A stretch of 64,000 nucleotides of DNA from Pseudobdellovibrionaceae bacterium (GCA_021731025.1 JAKFYD010000041.1:1-64000), one strand, 5' to 3'. Positions 9,901 to 18,506 are shown, numbered from the stretch's first letter. Notes: generated by a model not told the origin, from the letters alone. Made by a program: numbers and translations.

Positions 9901-10514
9901 ATCTGGCGCTTTAACTCACCAATGATATCTTGCAAACGCACCAAGTTTTGCTCGGTGGATTGTAATTTTCTTTGAGATTCTTTTTTACGCGCTTTAAATT
10001 TAGTAATACCCGCAGCTTCTTCAATGAGATGCCGACGGTCTTCTGGTTTGGCGGTGATGATTTTTCCGATCATTCCTTGTTGAATGATCGAGAAACCTTT
10101 GGAGCCCGCACCGGTATCCATGAAAATTTCCTGAACGTCTTTCAGACGAGCCGGTTCTTTATTAACAAAATATTCACCTTCACCACTGCGGTGAAGACGT
10201 CGAGTGACCATGATTTCTGAATGTTTTAAATACTTCGCGGGAAAAGGCCCGCCATCATTTTCGAGAGTTAAGGAAACTTCGCACATTCCCAAAGGAGCGT
10301 AGTTTTCAGCTCCGGCAAAGATCACGTCGGTCATTGTCGATCCACGCAAATCTTTAGCGGACATTTCCCCCATCACCCAAACGAGAGCATCAACGATATT
10401 TGATTTTCCACAACCGTTAGGTCCAACGATGCCGGTAATGCCTGCATCAAAATGAATAACAGTTCTGTCTTTGAACGATTTAAATCCAACGATGTCTAAT
10501 TTTTTGATTCTCAA
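6927..10514 (-). CDS. smc: Chromosome segregation protein SMC
   Basis: Structural maintenance of chromosomes ATPase, 1195 residues from the chosen start. Head motifs are at both ends: Walker A G-P-N-G-C-G-K-S at residues 31-38, and the signature L-M-S-G-G-E-K with Walker B L-L-D-E-V-D-A-P-L-D-D near the C-terminus. Two very long coiled coils flank a hinge around residues 510-680. I chose the TTG at 10512-10514 as start because it gives the standard SMC N-terminus (R-I-K-K-L-D-I-V-G-F-K-S-F), has an AGAAAGG ribosome-binding site 7 nt upstream, and overlaps the ppdK stop in a TTGA arrangement. The frame is open 25 codons further upstream, but that extension lies inside ppdK and resembles nothing in the family. 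No scpA/scpB is adjacent. Confidence 0.97.
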   Translation of the reverse strand: MRIKKLDIVGFKSFKDRTVIHFDAGITGIVGPNGCGKSNIVDALVWVMGEMSAKDLRGSTMTDVIFAGAENYAPLGMCEVSLTLENDGGPFPAKYLKHSEIMVTRRLHRSGEGEYFVNKEPARLKDVQEIFMDTGAGSKGFSIIQQGMIGKIITAKPEDRRHLIEEAAGITKFKARKKESQRKLQSTEQNLVRLQDIIGELKRQIDSLQRQAQRAERYRNIKNQIEDLDLWLTSRQFIDLKAAADEAQNIFNEAQSLEVEGESGLSGLQAQMETLRLEILEKEKAVEENQKKYYEAQSLTQKREMEIQELRFEIEQARRNEVMTGSILEEQKARQSLLQRDQAELQTQAEELKQISESLTSSYTEKSQSFQGAQTRMQELDEELTRSRRELFAIGQTESSIDARVQSLHSQIEDLKGRQDNEQNTLNEMREKSVEFEGRRKKVFNELEKERQLQLDLSNDVESFEANKKVLSEALATKRQEVDTFKDELNQVTSRLYGLENLHSNFEGFEEGVKNVMLWQKAKSQEISADGSVSVSFQPVSEVVEVPSDYEVAMEAALGHRLQMLLSNDSNQALEAVDYLKERRSGRSSFISQDASGAMSRAEAPASENGVRALLKDVVTSHEKYQSTVSYLLDGVAIVDSIRTALGLRSRYPGWTFVTMDGDTLSADGVLTGGASESAESGVLKRRREIKDFTQKKDEWSGKLVLAQASMKKIEEQLENVVNDFEGAQKRKTEQEIKVRELKKDLERAEHEYENAQQAVERQDREVRRLQEQMDTHQNRSEELTQSLQETREKKFQVQAEVQKYETELSEMQKGFGSLQAEVTDLQVQSASKTQEYQGLLKQLEMVNKSLGDLEAQLSRMQEESEASSSKMTEGQIALEERKIEFERTAHEVEALKASVSRSKDEYEVMSAQLRSLEEQVQASQKSRNERQTRMNEAQLKLEQAKLKEQFLIDQVREKYMLLLPEVSSKYENREGDIHEAEAQLKDFREKISKIGEVNLSAIEEYEETAQRYEFLNQQHTDLTDAKEQLKRVIDRINRICSKRFKETFDLVNERFTRVFPVLFGGGEARLELHEDPEKQEMGIEIIAKPPGKKMQNVTLMSGGEKALTAVALVFSIFLVKPSPYCLLDEVDAPLDDANVYRFNDLVREMAKRSQIIVVTHNKHTMEVVKKLYGVTMQERGVSTMVSVSLEDLKA

Positions 10515-13231
10515 TGTTGTACCTTTCTCGCTTGCAAAGCCGCGCGCGCCGCTGCCAGCCGAGCAATAGGAACACGAAATGGTGAACAACTGACATAATC
10601 AAGTCCCACGCTATGGAAAAACTCGATTGAGTCAGGGTCCCCCCCATGCTCACCACACACACCCATTTTCAAATCTGGCTTGGTTCTGCGCCCATAGTCA
10701 ACACCGGTTTTGACAAGATGTCCAACACCGACTTTGTCGATACTAACAAAAGGATCCTTTGGAAAGATTCCGTGAGAGACATAACTTCCTAAAAATCGTC
10801 CCGAATCATCTCGCGAAAGCCCCAATGTGGTCTGCGTCAAATCGTTGGTTCCAAAGCTGAAAAAATCAGCAAATTCTGCGATCGCATCTGCTGTGATACT
10901 GGCGCGAGGAAGTTCGATCATGGTGCCCACTTGATAATCAAATTTTACTTTTTTCTCGGTTTGAACTTTGGAGACTTCTTGGACAACTAATTTTCGAAGG
11001 ATTTCCAATTCCTGTGAAGTCGCAATCAATGGAATCATAATTTCTGGAATTAATTTTTTTCCATCATTCACCATCATTGCTGCTGCCTCGGCGATGGCTC
11101 GAACTTGCATTTGGTAAATTTCAGGATAAGTGATCGCGAGACGACAGCCTCGATGACCCAACATAGGATTGAATTCATGCAAAGCTTTAACTTTATTGCG
11201 AAGCTTATCAACATCCCATGAAATTCTTTTCGCAAGCTCCACCATATCTTTTTCCCCGTGAGGAACAAATTCATGAAGAGGAGGATCCAACAAACGAATC
11301 GTTACCGGGAAACCATCCATGATTTTAAAGAGCTCATAGAAGTCACTTCTTTGCATGGGTAATAATTTCGACAGTGCACGCTCGCGTTCCACTTTGTTAT
11401 CAGCCAAGATCATTTCACGAACAGAATCGATGCGGTCAGCACCAAAAAACATATGCTCGGTTCGGCACAATCCAACGCCTTCAGCCCCAAAGCTTCGCGC
11501 TGTTTGCGCATCTTTCGGAGTATCAGCGTTAGCTCGCACTCCCAGCTTACGAACTTGATCGGCCATTTTCATGATGCGACGGAAATCATCATCCAATTGA
11601 GGTTCGATGGTTTTCACTTCTCCTAAGAAAACTTCTCCGGTGCTTCCATCCAAAGTGATGATATCGCCTTTTTTCAAAACGTAACCTTTAACCTTCATGG
11701 TTTCAGAACGATAATCCACATCGATATCACCGCAACCGGCCACGCAACATTTTCCCATTCCCCGAGCAACAACTGCCGCATGAGAGGTCATTCCCCCGCG
11801 TGTGGTTAAAATTCCTTGGGAGGCCACCATGCCCGCGATATCTTCGGGCGAAGTTTCTACGCGAACTAGAATAACTTTATGGCCTTTTTCTTTCCACTCG
11901 ACAGCTTCTTCACTGCTAAAAACGATTTGCCCCGAGACCCCCCCGGGTGAAGCGGGCAAACCTTTCGTCAGCTGAGTCTTTGCAGATTTAGGATCTAAAG
12001 TGGGATGCAACAATTGATCTAAAGCTTGCGGATCCAAACGCAGCAGACCCTCATCGGTGCTGATCAATTTTTCATCGATCATATCACAGGCAATCTTCAA
12101 GGCCGCCTTAGCAGTGCGTTTGCCATTCCGAGTTTGCAACATCCACAAAGTTCCCCGCTCGATGGTGAACTCGATGTCTTGCATATCGCGGTAGTGTTTT
12201 TCTAATTGTCTATAGATCGTTTCAAGCTCTTGAAAAGCTTTAGGCATCAACTCTTCTAAAGACTTCATGCCCGATTTTTCAGCGCCTTTTTTAGTCAAGG
12301 GCTGAGGCGTGCGAATTCCCGCAACAACATCTTCACCTTGAGCATTCACCAGGTATTCACCGAAAAATAATTTCTCTCCTGTACTGGGGTCGCGAGTGAA
12401 GGCCACACCTGTTGCTGAATCTTCACCCATATTTCCAAAAACCATGGATTGAACGTTGACCGCCGTTCCCCAAGCCGCAGGAATCTGATGAAGTTCCCGA
12501 TAGGTAATTGCTCGCGGAGTATTCCAAGAACGAAACACCGCTGAAACCGCTCCCCAAAGTTGATCCATAGGATCAGCCGGAAAAGTTTGGCCTGTCATTT
12601 GGTGAACGAGATCTTTAAATTTTTTAACAAGGATTTTTAAATCATCGATCGTTAAATCAGTATCTAATTTATATTTTTTTTCTTCTTTTAAATCTTCAAG
12701 CGTCACTTCAAGTAAAGATGAATTCATCCCCATAACTACATCGGAATACATTTGAATAAATCGTCGGTAAGAATCCCAAGCGAAGCGAGGATTATTTGAA
12801 GCTTTAGCAAGTCCTTCAACAGTCTGATCGTTCAATCCCAAATTCAAAATAGTGTCCATCATCCCAGGCATTGAAGCTCTTGCTCCCGAACGAATGCTCA
12901 CCAATAAGGGATTGCTCGCATCACCAAATTTTTTACTGATTTTCTTTTCCACCCTTTGCAGAGCTTCCATCACTTTGGGTTTCACCCATTCTGGAAGTTT
13001 CATCCCACTTTCATTGAAGTGAGTGCAAATCTCTGTGGAGATCGTAAATCCCGGAGGCACCGGCAAACCCAGCGCCGTCATTTCGGCGAGATTAGCGCCC
13101 TTACCGCCCAGAATATTCTTCATTCCCGCATTGCCTTCGGCCTCACCAGCCGCAAAAAAGTAAACAAACTTTTCAGGAACTGCCGCTTTATTCATTCTTG
13201 CCTTGGTTGAAGTGGAAAGATTTTGGTCCAT
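10511..13231 (-). CDS. ppdK: Pyruvate, phosphate dikinase
   Basis: PPDK interconverts pyruvate + ATP + Pi and PEP + AMP + PPi. The 906-residue length is typical. Domains in order are an N-terminal ATP-grasp domain (G-G-K-G-A-N-L-A-E-M near residue 43), the swivelling phosphohistidine domain with G-G-M-T-S-H-A-A-V-V (phospho-acceptor His484), and a C-terminal PEP/pyruvate TIM barrel ending in C-G-E-H-G-G. The ATG at 13231 has a strong GGAGGA site 6 nt upstream. It lies 18 nt behind glyS and its stop overlaps the smc start. The enzyme probably supports gluconeogenic PEP formation or PPi-linked energy metabolism, which would suit an amino-acid consumer (inference). Confidence 0.97.
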   Translation of the reverse strand: MDQNLSTSTKARMNKAAVPEKFVYFFAAGEAEGNAGMKNILGGKGANLAEMTALGLPVPPGFTISTEICTHFNESGMKLPEWVKPKVMEALQRVEKKISKKFGDASNPLLVSIRSGARASMPGMMDTILNLGLNDQTVEGLAKASNNPRFAWDSYRRFIQMYSDVVMGMNSSLLEVTLEDLKEEKKYKLDTDLTIDDLKILVKKFKDLVHQMTGQTFPADPMDQLWGAVSAVFRSWNTPRAITYRELHQIPAAWGTAVNVQSMVFGNMGEDSATGVAFTRDPSTGEKLFFGEYLVNAQGEDVVAGIRTPQPLTKKGAEKSGMKSLEELMPKAFQELETIYRQLEKHYRDMQDIEFTIERGTLWMLQTRNGKRTAKAALKIACDMIDEKLISTDEGLLRLDPQALDQLLHPTLDPKSAKTQLTKGLPASPGGVSGQIVFSSEEAVEWKEKGHKVILVRVETSPEDIAGMVASQGILTTRGGMTSHAAVVARGMGKCCVAGCGDIDVDYRSETMKVKGYVLKKGDIITLDGSTGEVFLGEVKTIEPQLDDDFRRIMKMADQVRKLGVRANADTPKDAQTARSFGAEGVGLCRTEHMFFGADRIDSVREMILADNKVERERALSKLLPMQRSDFYELFKIMDGFPVTIRLLDPPLHEFVPHGEKDMVELAKRISWDVDKLRNKVKALHEFNPMLGHRGCRLAITYPEIYQMQVRAIAEAAAMMVNDGKKLIPEIMIPLIATSQELEILRKLVVQEVSKVQTEKKVKFDYQVGTMIELPRASITADAIAEFADFFSFGTNDLTQTTLGLSRDDSGRFLGSYVSHGIFPKDPFVSIDKVGVGHLVKTGVDYGRRTKPDLKMGVCGEHGGDPDSIEFFHSVGLDYVSCSPFRVPIARLAAARAALQARKVQH

Positions 13232-13249
13232 GAAATCCTCCGGTCATTT

Positions 13250-14587
13250 TTAAAATTTTTTGAGATTTTCCACAATATAGGTATTGAGCTGTGTGCAATC
13301 AATGCGTTCTTGAGACATTCTGTCGCGATGGCGAACCGTCACGGCTTTGTCATTCAGAGTATCGAAATCCACCGTCACACAAAAAGGCGTGCCGATCTCG
13401 TCCTGACGACGATAACGTTTTCCAATCGATGCACTTTCGTCATACATCACATCGAAATCTTCACATAACTCTTCACGAAGTTTCAGTGCCACCGAAGTGA
13501 GTTCTTCTTTTTTCGACAGAGGTAAAATCGCAACTTTGATCGGTGCGATCTGAGGATGCAGCCCCAACACAACTCGAGTGTCTTCGCCCTCATCATTTTT
13601 AGTGACTTCTTCTCGATAAGCATCGCAAAGGAAAGCCAGAAAGAGACGATCACAGCCCACGGCTGTTTCAATGACATATGGAATGAATTTTTCTTTATTC
13701 GCTTCATCAAAGTACTCGAGGGATTTTCCCGAAAATTTGCTGTGTTGGGAAAGATCGAAGTCTCCCCGATTATGGATGCCTTCCAACTCGGAAAATCCCA
13801 TAGGGAATTTGTACTGAACATCAACAGCTGCTTTCGCATAGTGAGCAAGCTCGGTCGGGCCATGCGGATGAAATTGTAAATTTTCTTTTTTGATTCCGTA
13901 CTTCAGGTAGAAATTCCAACGCGTTTCTTTCCACTCTTCGAAAAATTTCGCATCAGTTCCTGGCTTAACGAAATATTGCATTTCCATTTGCTCAAATTCA
14001 CGAGTGCGAAAAATAAAGTTCCCCGGAGTGATTTCATTGCGAAAAGATTTTCCAATTTGTGCGATTCCAAAAGGAACTTTGTAACGAGAACTTTGCTGAC
14101 AGTTTTGGAAATTCACAAAAATTCCCTGCGCTGTTTCGGGCCTTAAATAAACAATGCCCCCGGAATCTTCCACGGGGCCCATATGAGTTTTGAACATCAG
14201 ATTAAATTGCCGAGGCTCTGAAAGATTTTTGGAACCACAGTTGGGGCATTTTTTGTCTTTGAGATAAGATTCAGTATTGTCAGAACGAAAACGAGTTTTG
14301 CAGTCTTTGCAATCCACTAAGGGGTCGGAAAAACCATCAACATGACCCGAAGCTTTCCAAACCGTGGGATGCATTAAAATAGCAGCATCAATTCCCACAA
14401 TATCGGCACGCCTGGTCATCGCGTTCCACCAAGCTCTTTTCACATTGGCCTTCATCAAGGAACCCAGGGGCCCATAATCCCAGCAACTCCCTAAACCGCC
14501 ATAAACTTCACTGCTCTGAAAGACAAATCCACGGCGCTTACTGAGGCTGACAAGTGTTGATAAATCCTGAACTGATTTGGTGACCAT
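13250..14587 (-). CDS. glyS: Glycyl-tRNA synthetase (dimeric, class II)
   Basis: The 445-residue alpha2-type glycyl-tRNA synthetase that charges tRNA-Gly. This is the single-chain type related to archaeal/eukaryotic GlyRS, not the alpha-beta type of E. coli. Features seen are an N-terminal [12 protein letters not shown] motif, a Zn-binding insertion with two C-x-x-C pairs (C-K-D-C and C-P-N-C), class II motif 2 (R-N-E-I-T-P around F-R-N-E), motif 3, and a C-terminal anticodon-binding domain with L-P-L-S-K-K. The start has AGGAG 6 nt upstream. It opens the minus-strand operon glyS-ppdK-smc-ftsY, with about 137 nt of leader between it and the divergent cytochrome gene. Confidence 0.96.
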   Translation of the reverse strand: MVTKSVQDLSTLVSLSKRRGFVFQSSEVYGGLGSCWDYGPLGSLMKANVKRAWWNAMTRRADIVGIDAAILMHPTVWKASGHVDGFSDPLVDCKDCKTRFRSDNTESYLKDKKCPNCGSKNLSEPRQFNLMFKTHMGPVEDSGGIVYLRPETAQGIFVNFQNCQQSSRYKVPFGIAQIGKSFRNEITPGNFIFRTREFEQMEMQYFVKPGTDAKFFEEWKETRWNFYLKYGIKKENLQFHPHGPTELAHYAKAAVDVQYKFPMGFSELEGIHNRGDFDLSQHSKFSGKSLEYFDEANKEKFIPYVIETAVGCDRLFLAFLCDAYREEVTKNDEGEDTRVVLGLHPQIAPIKVAILPLSKKEELTSVALKLREELCEDFDVMYDESASIGKRYRRQDEIGTPFCVTVDFDTLNDKAVTVRHRDRMSQERIDCTQLNTYIVENLKKF

Positions 14588-14724
14588 GCTGAGCTCCTGG
14601 AGTGATACAAAAGTCGTAACACCCGCTTTAAATCTCAGTCAAGAAGGGCTTAGACCCAGGGTGCGACGCCCTGTCCTTTAATTCATTTCTTGTCATCAGG
14701 ATGTGAATTCTGAAGAATAAACGC

Positions 14725-15087
14725 ATGCAACTTTACAAATATTTGATGCTCATTCTCTTGCTCTTTTTCTTTCCTCTCGAGCTCAGCCTTAAAACCTCGG
14801 CCTACGCTGAATCTGCACAAAAAATAAAAGTTAAAGAAGAGGAAATTCGTCAGTCGATGATCACCATCTCACGACAGCTCGGCGTCACCTGCACCGAATG
14901 TCACAATATGAAAAAACTCACTGACGATTCAATGAAAAATTTCAAAGTCGCTCGCGAACACATCAAAGTTGTCGAGCTTTTAAAACTCAACGGCATGGAT
15001 GGAAAAAAAGGCCCCGAAGCCAGCTGCTACATGTGCCACCGAGGGCAACTGCAGATTCCTTACAAAGAAAAATCGAATTCACATTAA
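14725..15087 (+). CDS. Small exported diheme cytochrome c
   Basis: A 120-residue protein with an N-terminal signal peptide/anchor (residues ~6-27) and two heme c attachment sites: C56-T-E-C59-H60 and C101-Y-M-C104-H105. The spacing and the short length resemble a half-unit of the photosynthetic reaction-centre cytochrome family (CytoC_RC type), found in many non-photosynthetic bacteria as small periplasmic electron carriers. It should be exported by Sec and matured by the cytochrome c system. The gene stands alone, divergent from glyS, and is followed by a strong palindrome that should end transcription from both sides. The redox partner is unknown. Confidence 0.85.
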   Translation: MQLYKYLMLILLLFFFPLELSLKTSAYAESAQKIKVKEEEIRQSMITISRQLGVTCTECHNMKKLTDDSMKNFKVAREHIKVVELLKLNGMDGKKGPEASCYMCHRGQLQIPYKEKSNSH

Positions 15088-15113
15088 GCTAGCCATGTCG
15101 TGGATTATGTTAG

Positions 15114-15153
15114 CTCACAAACTTTAGGACTTATAGGTACTAAAGTTTGTGAG
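15114..15153. terminator. 40-nt palindrome, copy 1 (bidirectional terminator)
   Basis: Perfect 14-nt arms (15114-15127 and 15140-15153) lie between two convergent genes. The 40-nt unit has the same length, the same ends (CTCACAAA...TTTGTGAG) and the same centre (TATAGGTAC) as the palindrome at 23160-23199, although the inner stem bases differ. It most likely terminates the cytochrome gene and the convergent J-like gene. Confidence 0.75.
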
Positions 15154-15170
15154 AAGTAAAAGTAAAGATC

Positions 15171-15611
15171 TTACTGCTTCCTAAGGATAGCTTCATAAGC
15201 TGTTTGATAAAATTCCAGTTTCCCCGAGTCAGCTTCGCGAATCAGATCCTGATATCTTTGAGTCACCAAATTCAAACTGCAGCCCGCAGGTAAACCCAAA
15301 ACTTCGTAGGCATCCCAATCATGACCGTTGTACATGAATAAGACGTTAAGCATTTTTGCTTTTTGCTCTGGGGCCGAAGGGGGCGCGCTTTTACTGAAGG
15401 GGCCAGAACCATACTTTTCTTTTGCTTGTTTTTTAGGCTCGATCGCCCGCTCCTCTTTCGGAAAAAATTCGCCTTTTTTAAGATCCAAGGAAGAAACCTT
15501 GCTATTTCCTTTGCGAGCTGACAAGAACCACCAAGCGAGAAAAACTGCAGCAATGAGGTTTAAGATAAAAAAAAGTTGGCTATCCATCTGATTTTTATTA
15601 TTTATGCTCAC
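15171..15611 (-). CDS. Membrane-anchored degenerate J-domain protein
   Basis: A 146-residue protein with one N-terminal transmembrane helix (residues ~12-30), a Lys/Pro/Ser-rich linker, and a C-terminal J-like domain (W-D-A-Y-E-V-L-G-L-P-A-G, then helix II, then Y-Q-T-A-Y-E-A-I-L). J-domains activate DnaK through an HPD tripeptide; the equivalent position here reads E-A-D, so normal DnaK stimulation is doubtful. The start is uncertain: the GTG at 15611 overlaps the leader of the divergent Mrp gene, and an ATG 8 codons in (15587) leaves the helix intact. Neither has a clear ribosome-binding site. It could be a scaffold that keeps the J fold for protein binding only. Confidence 0.65.
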   Translation of the reverse strand: MSINNKNQMDSQLFFILNLIAAVFLAWWFLSARKGNSKVSSLDLKKGEFFPKEERAIEPKKQAKEKYGSGPFSKSAPPSAPEQKAKMLNVLFMYNGHDWDAYEVLGLPAGCSLNLVTQRYQDLIREADSGKLEFYQTAYEAILRKQ

Positions 15612-15636
15612 TCAGAAAGAAGCAAGAGGAGAAGCA

Positions 15637-16428
15637 ATGACCGCACCCAATCCCTTTGACCAACAAAAAGCTATTCCTGGAGTTAAACATATCGTTGCCA
15701 TAAGTTCAGGCAAAGGTGGTGTTGGAAAATCGACGGTTGCCGCAAATTTGGCTTTGGCCTTATCAAGAAAACACAAGGTTGGTCTTTTAGATGCCGATAT
15801 TTACGGACCGAGCATTCCTCGAATGATGGGTTGCTTGAATCAAAAACCCGGGATCACACCCGAACAACGACTTCTTCCCGTCGAACGCCATGGAATCAAA
15901 ATTATGAGCTTGGGTTTTCTTGTTGAAGAAGGATCCGCCGTTGTTTGGCGTGGGCCTATGCTTTTTAAAGCTATGGATCAATTTCTTCGCGATGTGAATT
16001 GGGGCGAATTGGATTATCTTCTTGTTGATTTGCCTCCAGGCACTGGCGATGTGCAGTTGTCTTTGGCGCAGAAAGTTCCTGTGGCTGGAGCCGTGGTGGT
16101 CAGCACTCCTCAAAATATTTCATTGATTGATGTTAAGAAAGCTATCGACATGTTTCAACGAGTCAACATTCGCATCTTGGGTCTCGTCGAAAATATGGCT
16201 TATTACATTCATCCAGCCAGCCGCGAAAAGATGCCGCTTTTTCCTAAGGGAGAGCTCCCTCAATATTTAAAAGAGAAAAGCATCTCGAAATTAGGTGAAC
16301 TCCCCTTTCATCCTCAAGTGGGCATGGCCAGCGAGGCAGGCATTCCCCTTGTGCAAAGCCATCCCGATAGCGATGAAGCTCAAGAGTTTATCCGCATTGC
16401 TGATGAACTTGACAAAATCTTGATGTAG
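15637..16428 (+). CDS. Mrp/ApbC-type P-loop ATPase, Fe-S cluster carrier
   Basis: A 263-residue Mrp/NBP35-family protein, thought to carry Fe-S clusters to apoproteins in the cytoplasm. The deviant Walker A G-K-G-G-V-G-K-S is at residues 25-32, followed by D-A-D-I-Y-G-P-S and D-L-P-P-G-T-G-D, the family hallmarks. A C-x-x-C cluster ligand pair is not evident in the C-terminal half, where M-A-Y-Y-I-H appears instead of the usual M-x-x-F-x-C-x-x-C. Cluster binding is therefore questionable and the protein could be a MinD-like relative. The N-terminal DUF59 domain of classical Mrp is absent. I chose the ATG at 15637 because AGAGGAG lies 5 nt upstream; the frame is open 11 codons further. Confidence 0.88.
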   Translation: MTAPNPFDQQKAIPGVKHIVAISSGKGGVGKSTVAANLALALSRKHKVGLLDADIYGPSIPRMMGCLNQKPGITPEQRLLPVERHGIKIMSLGFLVEEGSAVVWRGPMLFKAMDQFLRDVNWGELDYLLVDLPPGTGDVQLSLAQKVPVAGAVVVSTPQNISLIDVKKAIDMFQRVNIRILGLVENMAYYIHPASREKMPLFPKGELPQYLKEKSISKLGELPFHPQVGMASEAGIPLVQSHPDSDEAQEFIRIADELDKILM

Positions 16429-16482
16429 CTGCGCGCGGCAGTCTTCTTGTTTTTTGAATCCGAGCCAAGTAGCCTTAACGGC

Positions 16483-17514
16483 ATGAAATACTTTTTTTTA
16501 TTACTCATTGGATTTTCTGCTTCGGCGAAGTCAGTTACACCCTTAGTGATTGGCCATCGCGGAGCTTGTGGATATAAACCTGAACACACTTTAGCTTCTT
16601 ATCAATTGGCCATCGACATGAGGGCCGACTACATCGAGCCCGACTTGGTGATGACGAAAGATAAAGTTCTTGTGGCTCGTCACGAGAATGAAATTTCGGG
16701 CACCACCGATGCCGCTGAAAAATTCCCAGATCGAAAAGCCACTAAAAAAGTGGATGGGCAAGATATTACCGGATGGTTCGTCGAAGATTTTACTTTGAAA
16801 GAAATAAAAACTTTAAGAGCCAAAGAGCGACTGGATTTTCGCGGTCATGGCGAAGATCTGAAATATGAAATTCCCACCTTTGCGGAAGTCATTGAATTAG
16901 TTAAAAAAGAATCTGCAAAACAAAAACGGAAAATTGGAATTTATCCTGAAGTCAAACATCCCAGCTATTTTAAGTCCATTGGTTTACCTTTGGAAAAAGC
17001 GGTCGTTGATGAATTGAAAAGAAATGGTCTCAATAAAAAAGATTCGCCGGTGATCATTCAGTCTTTTGAGCTGACTTCTTTGAAGGAAATTAAGAAGCTC
17101 AGTCCACTGCCTTTAGTCTTTTTACTGGACGATCCCGGAGTTGTTCCCTATGACCACGTTGTCGCTGGTGACACTCGCACTTACTTGCAGATGCTGACTC
17201 CAACTGAACTTAAAAAAATGAAAGAAGTTCTTTATGGCATTGGACCCCATAAAAATTATTTGATTCCCGTTGATAAGGAAGGGCATTTGCAAAGTCCTAC
17301 TCCTCTATTGAAAATGGCTCATGAAGCTGGTTTAAAAGTTCATGTTTATACTTTCCGCAGCGATAAAGAATTTTTACCGAAAGATTATGAAGGAAATCCA
17401 GAAAAAGAATATCATCGCTTCTTCGAGCTTGGAGTCGATGGAGTTTTCTCGGACTTTCCTGATCACGCCGTCAAAGCTCGCGAAAGTTTTTCTAAAAAAG
17501 GAAATACAAAGTGA
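16483..17514 (+). CDS. glpQ: Glycerophosphodiester phosphodiesterase (exported)
   Basis: A 343-residue GDPD-family enzyme that hydrolyses glycerophosphodiesters (deacylated phospholipids) to glycerol-3-phosphate and an alcohol. A short signal peptide (F-F-L-L-L-I-G-F-S-A-S-A) indicates export. The active-site motif H-R-G-A-C-G-Y-x-P-E-H-T is intact, followed by E-P-D-L-V-M-T-K-D and H-E. Length and layout match periplasmic GlpQ. The ATG at 16483 was preferred over an upstream TTG (16447) because it places the signal sequence at the N-terminus. The stop overlaps the GTG start of the next gene (GTGA), so it is translationally coupled to an ABC importer. Confidence 0.92.
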   Translation: MKYFFLLLIGFSASAKSVTPLVIGHRGACGYKPEHTLASYQLAIDMRADYIEPDLVMTKDKVLVARHENEISGTTDAAEKFPDRKATKKVDGQDITGWFVEDFTLKEIKTLRAKERLDFRGHGEDLKYEIPTFAEVIELVKKESAKQKRKIGIYPEVKHPSYFKSIGLPLEKAVVDELKRNGLNKKDSPVIIQSFELTSLKEIKKLSPLPLVFLLDDPGVVPYDHVVAGDTRTYLQMLTPTELKKMKEVLYGIGPHKNYLIPVDKEGHLQSPTPLLKMAHEAGLKVHVYTFRSDKEFLPKDYEGNPEKEYHRFFELGVDGVFSDFPDHAVKARESFSKKGNTK

Positions 17515-18506
17515 AATTTCGTTTTTTAATTTTATTTTTTATCTCGATCTCTTTTATTTCCTGCACTTCGAAAGACAATGAAAAAACGGTGTGGATCTAC
17601 ACTTCACTTTATAAAGACACCATCAGTGATATTCAGCCTAAACTTGAAAAGGCTTTTCCCGGAGTTAAATTTCAATTCTACCAAGCTGGCTCCGAAGAGG
17701 TCGCCGCTAAAGTTCAAGCCGAATCCATGGCTGGGAAGATTCAGGCTGATCTTTTAATGTCCTCGGATCGATTTTGGTATGAAGATTTAGCCAACAAGGG
17801 AGCTTTGGTTTCTTATCAGCCTGCTCAACATGAAAAGATCGACAAGAATTATAAACATCCCGAAGGATTTTACACCACAGTCAGTTTCCCGATCATGGTG
17901 ATCGCTTACAATTCCGAAGCGGTCAGCGAGGCCGATGCTCCCAAGTCTTTCAAAGATTTATCGGCTGATAGATGGAAAGACAAAATTTCCATGGGAAGCC
18001 CCCTCGCTTCGGGGACGGCTTTCACCACGGTCACTTTTTTAGAAAAAAAATACGGCTGGGATTATTTTAAAAATTTACGAAAAAATAATTTCATTGCTGA
18101 AGGTGGAAACTCGGGAGTTGTTCGCCGCTTGCAAAGTAAAGAACGCCCTGTAGGTGTCGTGCTCTTAGAAAATATTTTGCGCCTCAAAACCACAGATCCA
18201 CGAATCAAATGGCATCTTCCGAGTGATGGCGCCGTCATTCAGTCCAATGTCTTGGCTATCGTTAAAAAAGAAAAAGATCAACAGCTGGAAAAGAAAGTGG
18301 CCGATTGGATGTTTGGTCCCGAGGGCCAACAAGCCATGGCTCGTTCATTCATGTATCCCGCAGTGGAAGGACAGGCCGCCCCTGAAGGAGCTCCCGAGTT
18401 TAAGAGCATTGCCAAATCAGCGCCCTCATGGAATCGCGAATTTATTGCTGAAACTTTGAAGTCCAGGGAAAAAATTAAGGATCAGTTTTCTAAGATTGCT
18501 TTTTAA
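17511..18506 (+). CDS. ABC transporter substrate-binding lipoprotein (FbpA/AfuA type)
   Basis: A 331-residue extracytoplasmic solute-binding protein of the Fe3+/phosphonate/sugar-phosphate-binding class. The lipobox S-F-I-S-C puts the lipidated Cys at residue 18. The two-lobed domain follows: V-W-I-Y-T-S-L-Y start, S-S-D-R-F-W, F-P-I-M-V-I-A-Y-N hinge strand, and a conserved G-S-P-L-A-S-G-T-A. It starts with a GTG overlapping the glpQ stop and overlaps the permease gene by 1 nt. Members of this class bind ferric ion, 2-aminoethylphosphonate, thiamine or hexose phosphates. Coupling to a phosphodiesterase favours an organophosphate ligand (inference). Confidence 0.88.
   Translation: MKFRFLILFFISISFISCTSKDNEKTVWIYTSLYKDTISDIQPKLEKAFPGVKFQFYQAGSEEVAAKVQAESMAGKIQADLLMSSDRFWYEDLANKGALVSYQPAQHEKIDKNYKHPEGFYTTVSFPIMVIAYNSEAVSEADAPKSFKDLSADRWKDKISMGSPLASGTAFTTVTFLEKKYGWDYFKNLRKNNFIAEGGNSGVVRRLQSKERPVGVVLLENILRLKTTDPRIKWHLPSDGAVIQSNVLAIVKKEKDQQLEKKVADWMFGPEGQQAMARSFMYPAVEGQAAPEGAPEFKSIAKSAPSWNREFIAETLKSREKIKDQFSKIAF

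Noticed and set aside
6927-10589. SMC starting 25 codons upstream
   Set aside because: The extension lies inside ppdK, contains a Cys/Ser-rich stretch unlike SMC, and the TTG at 10514 has the ribosome site.
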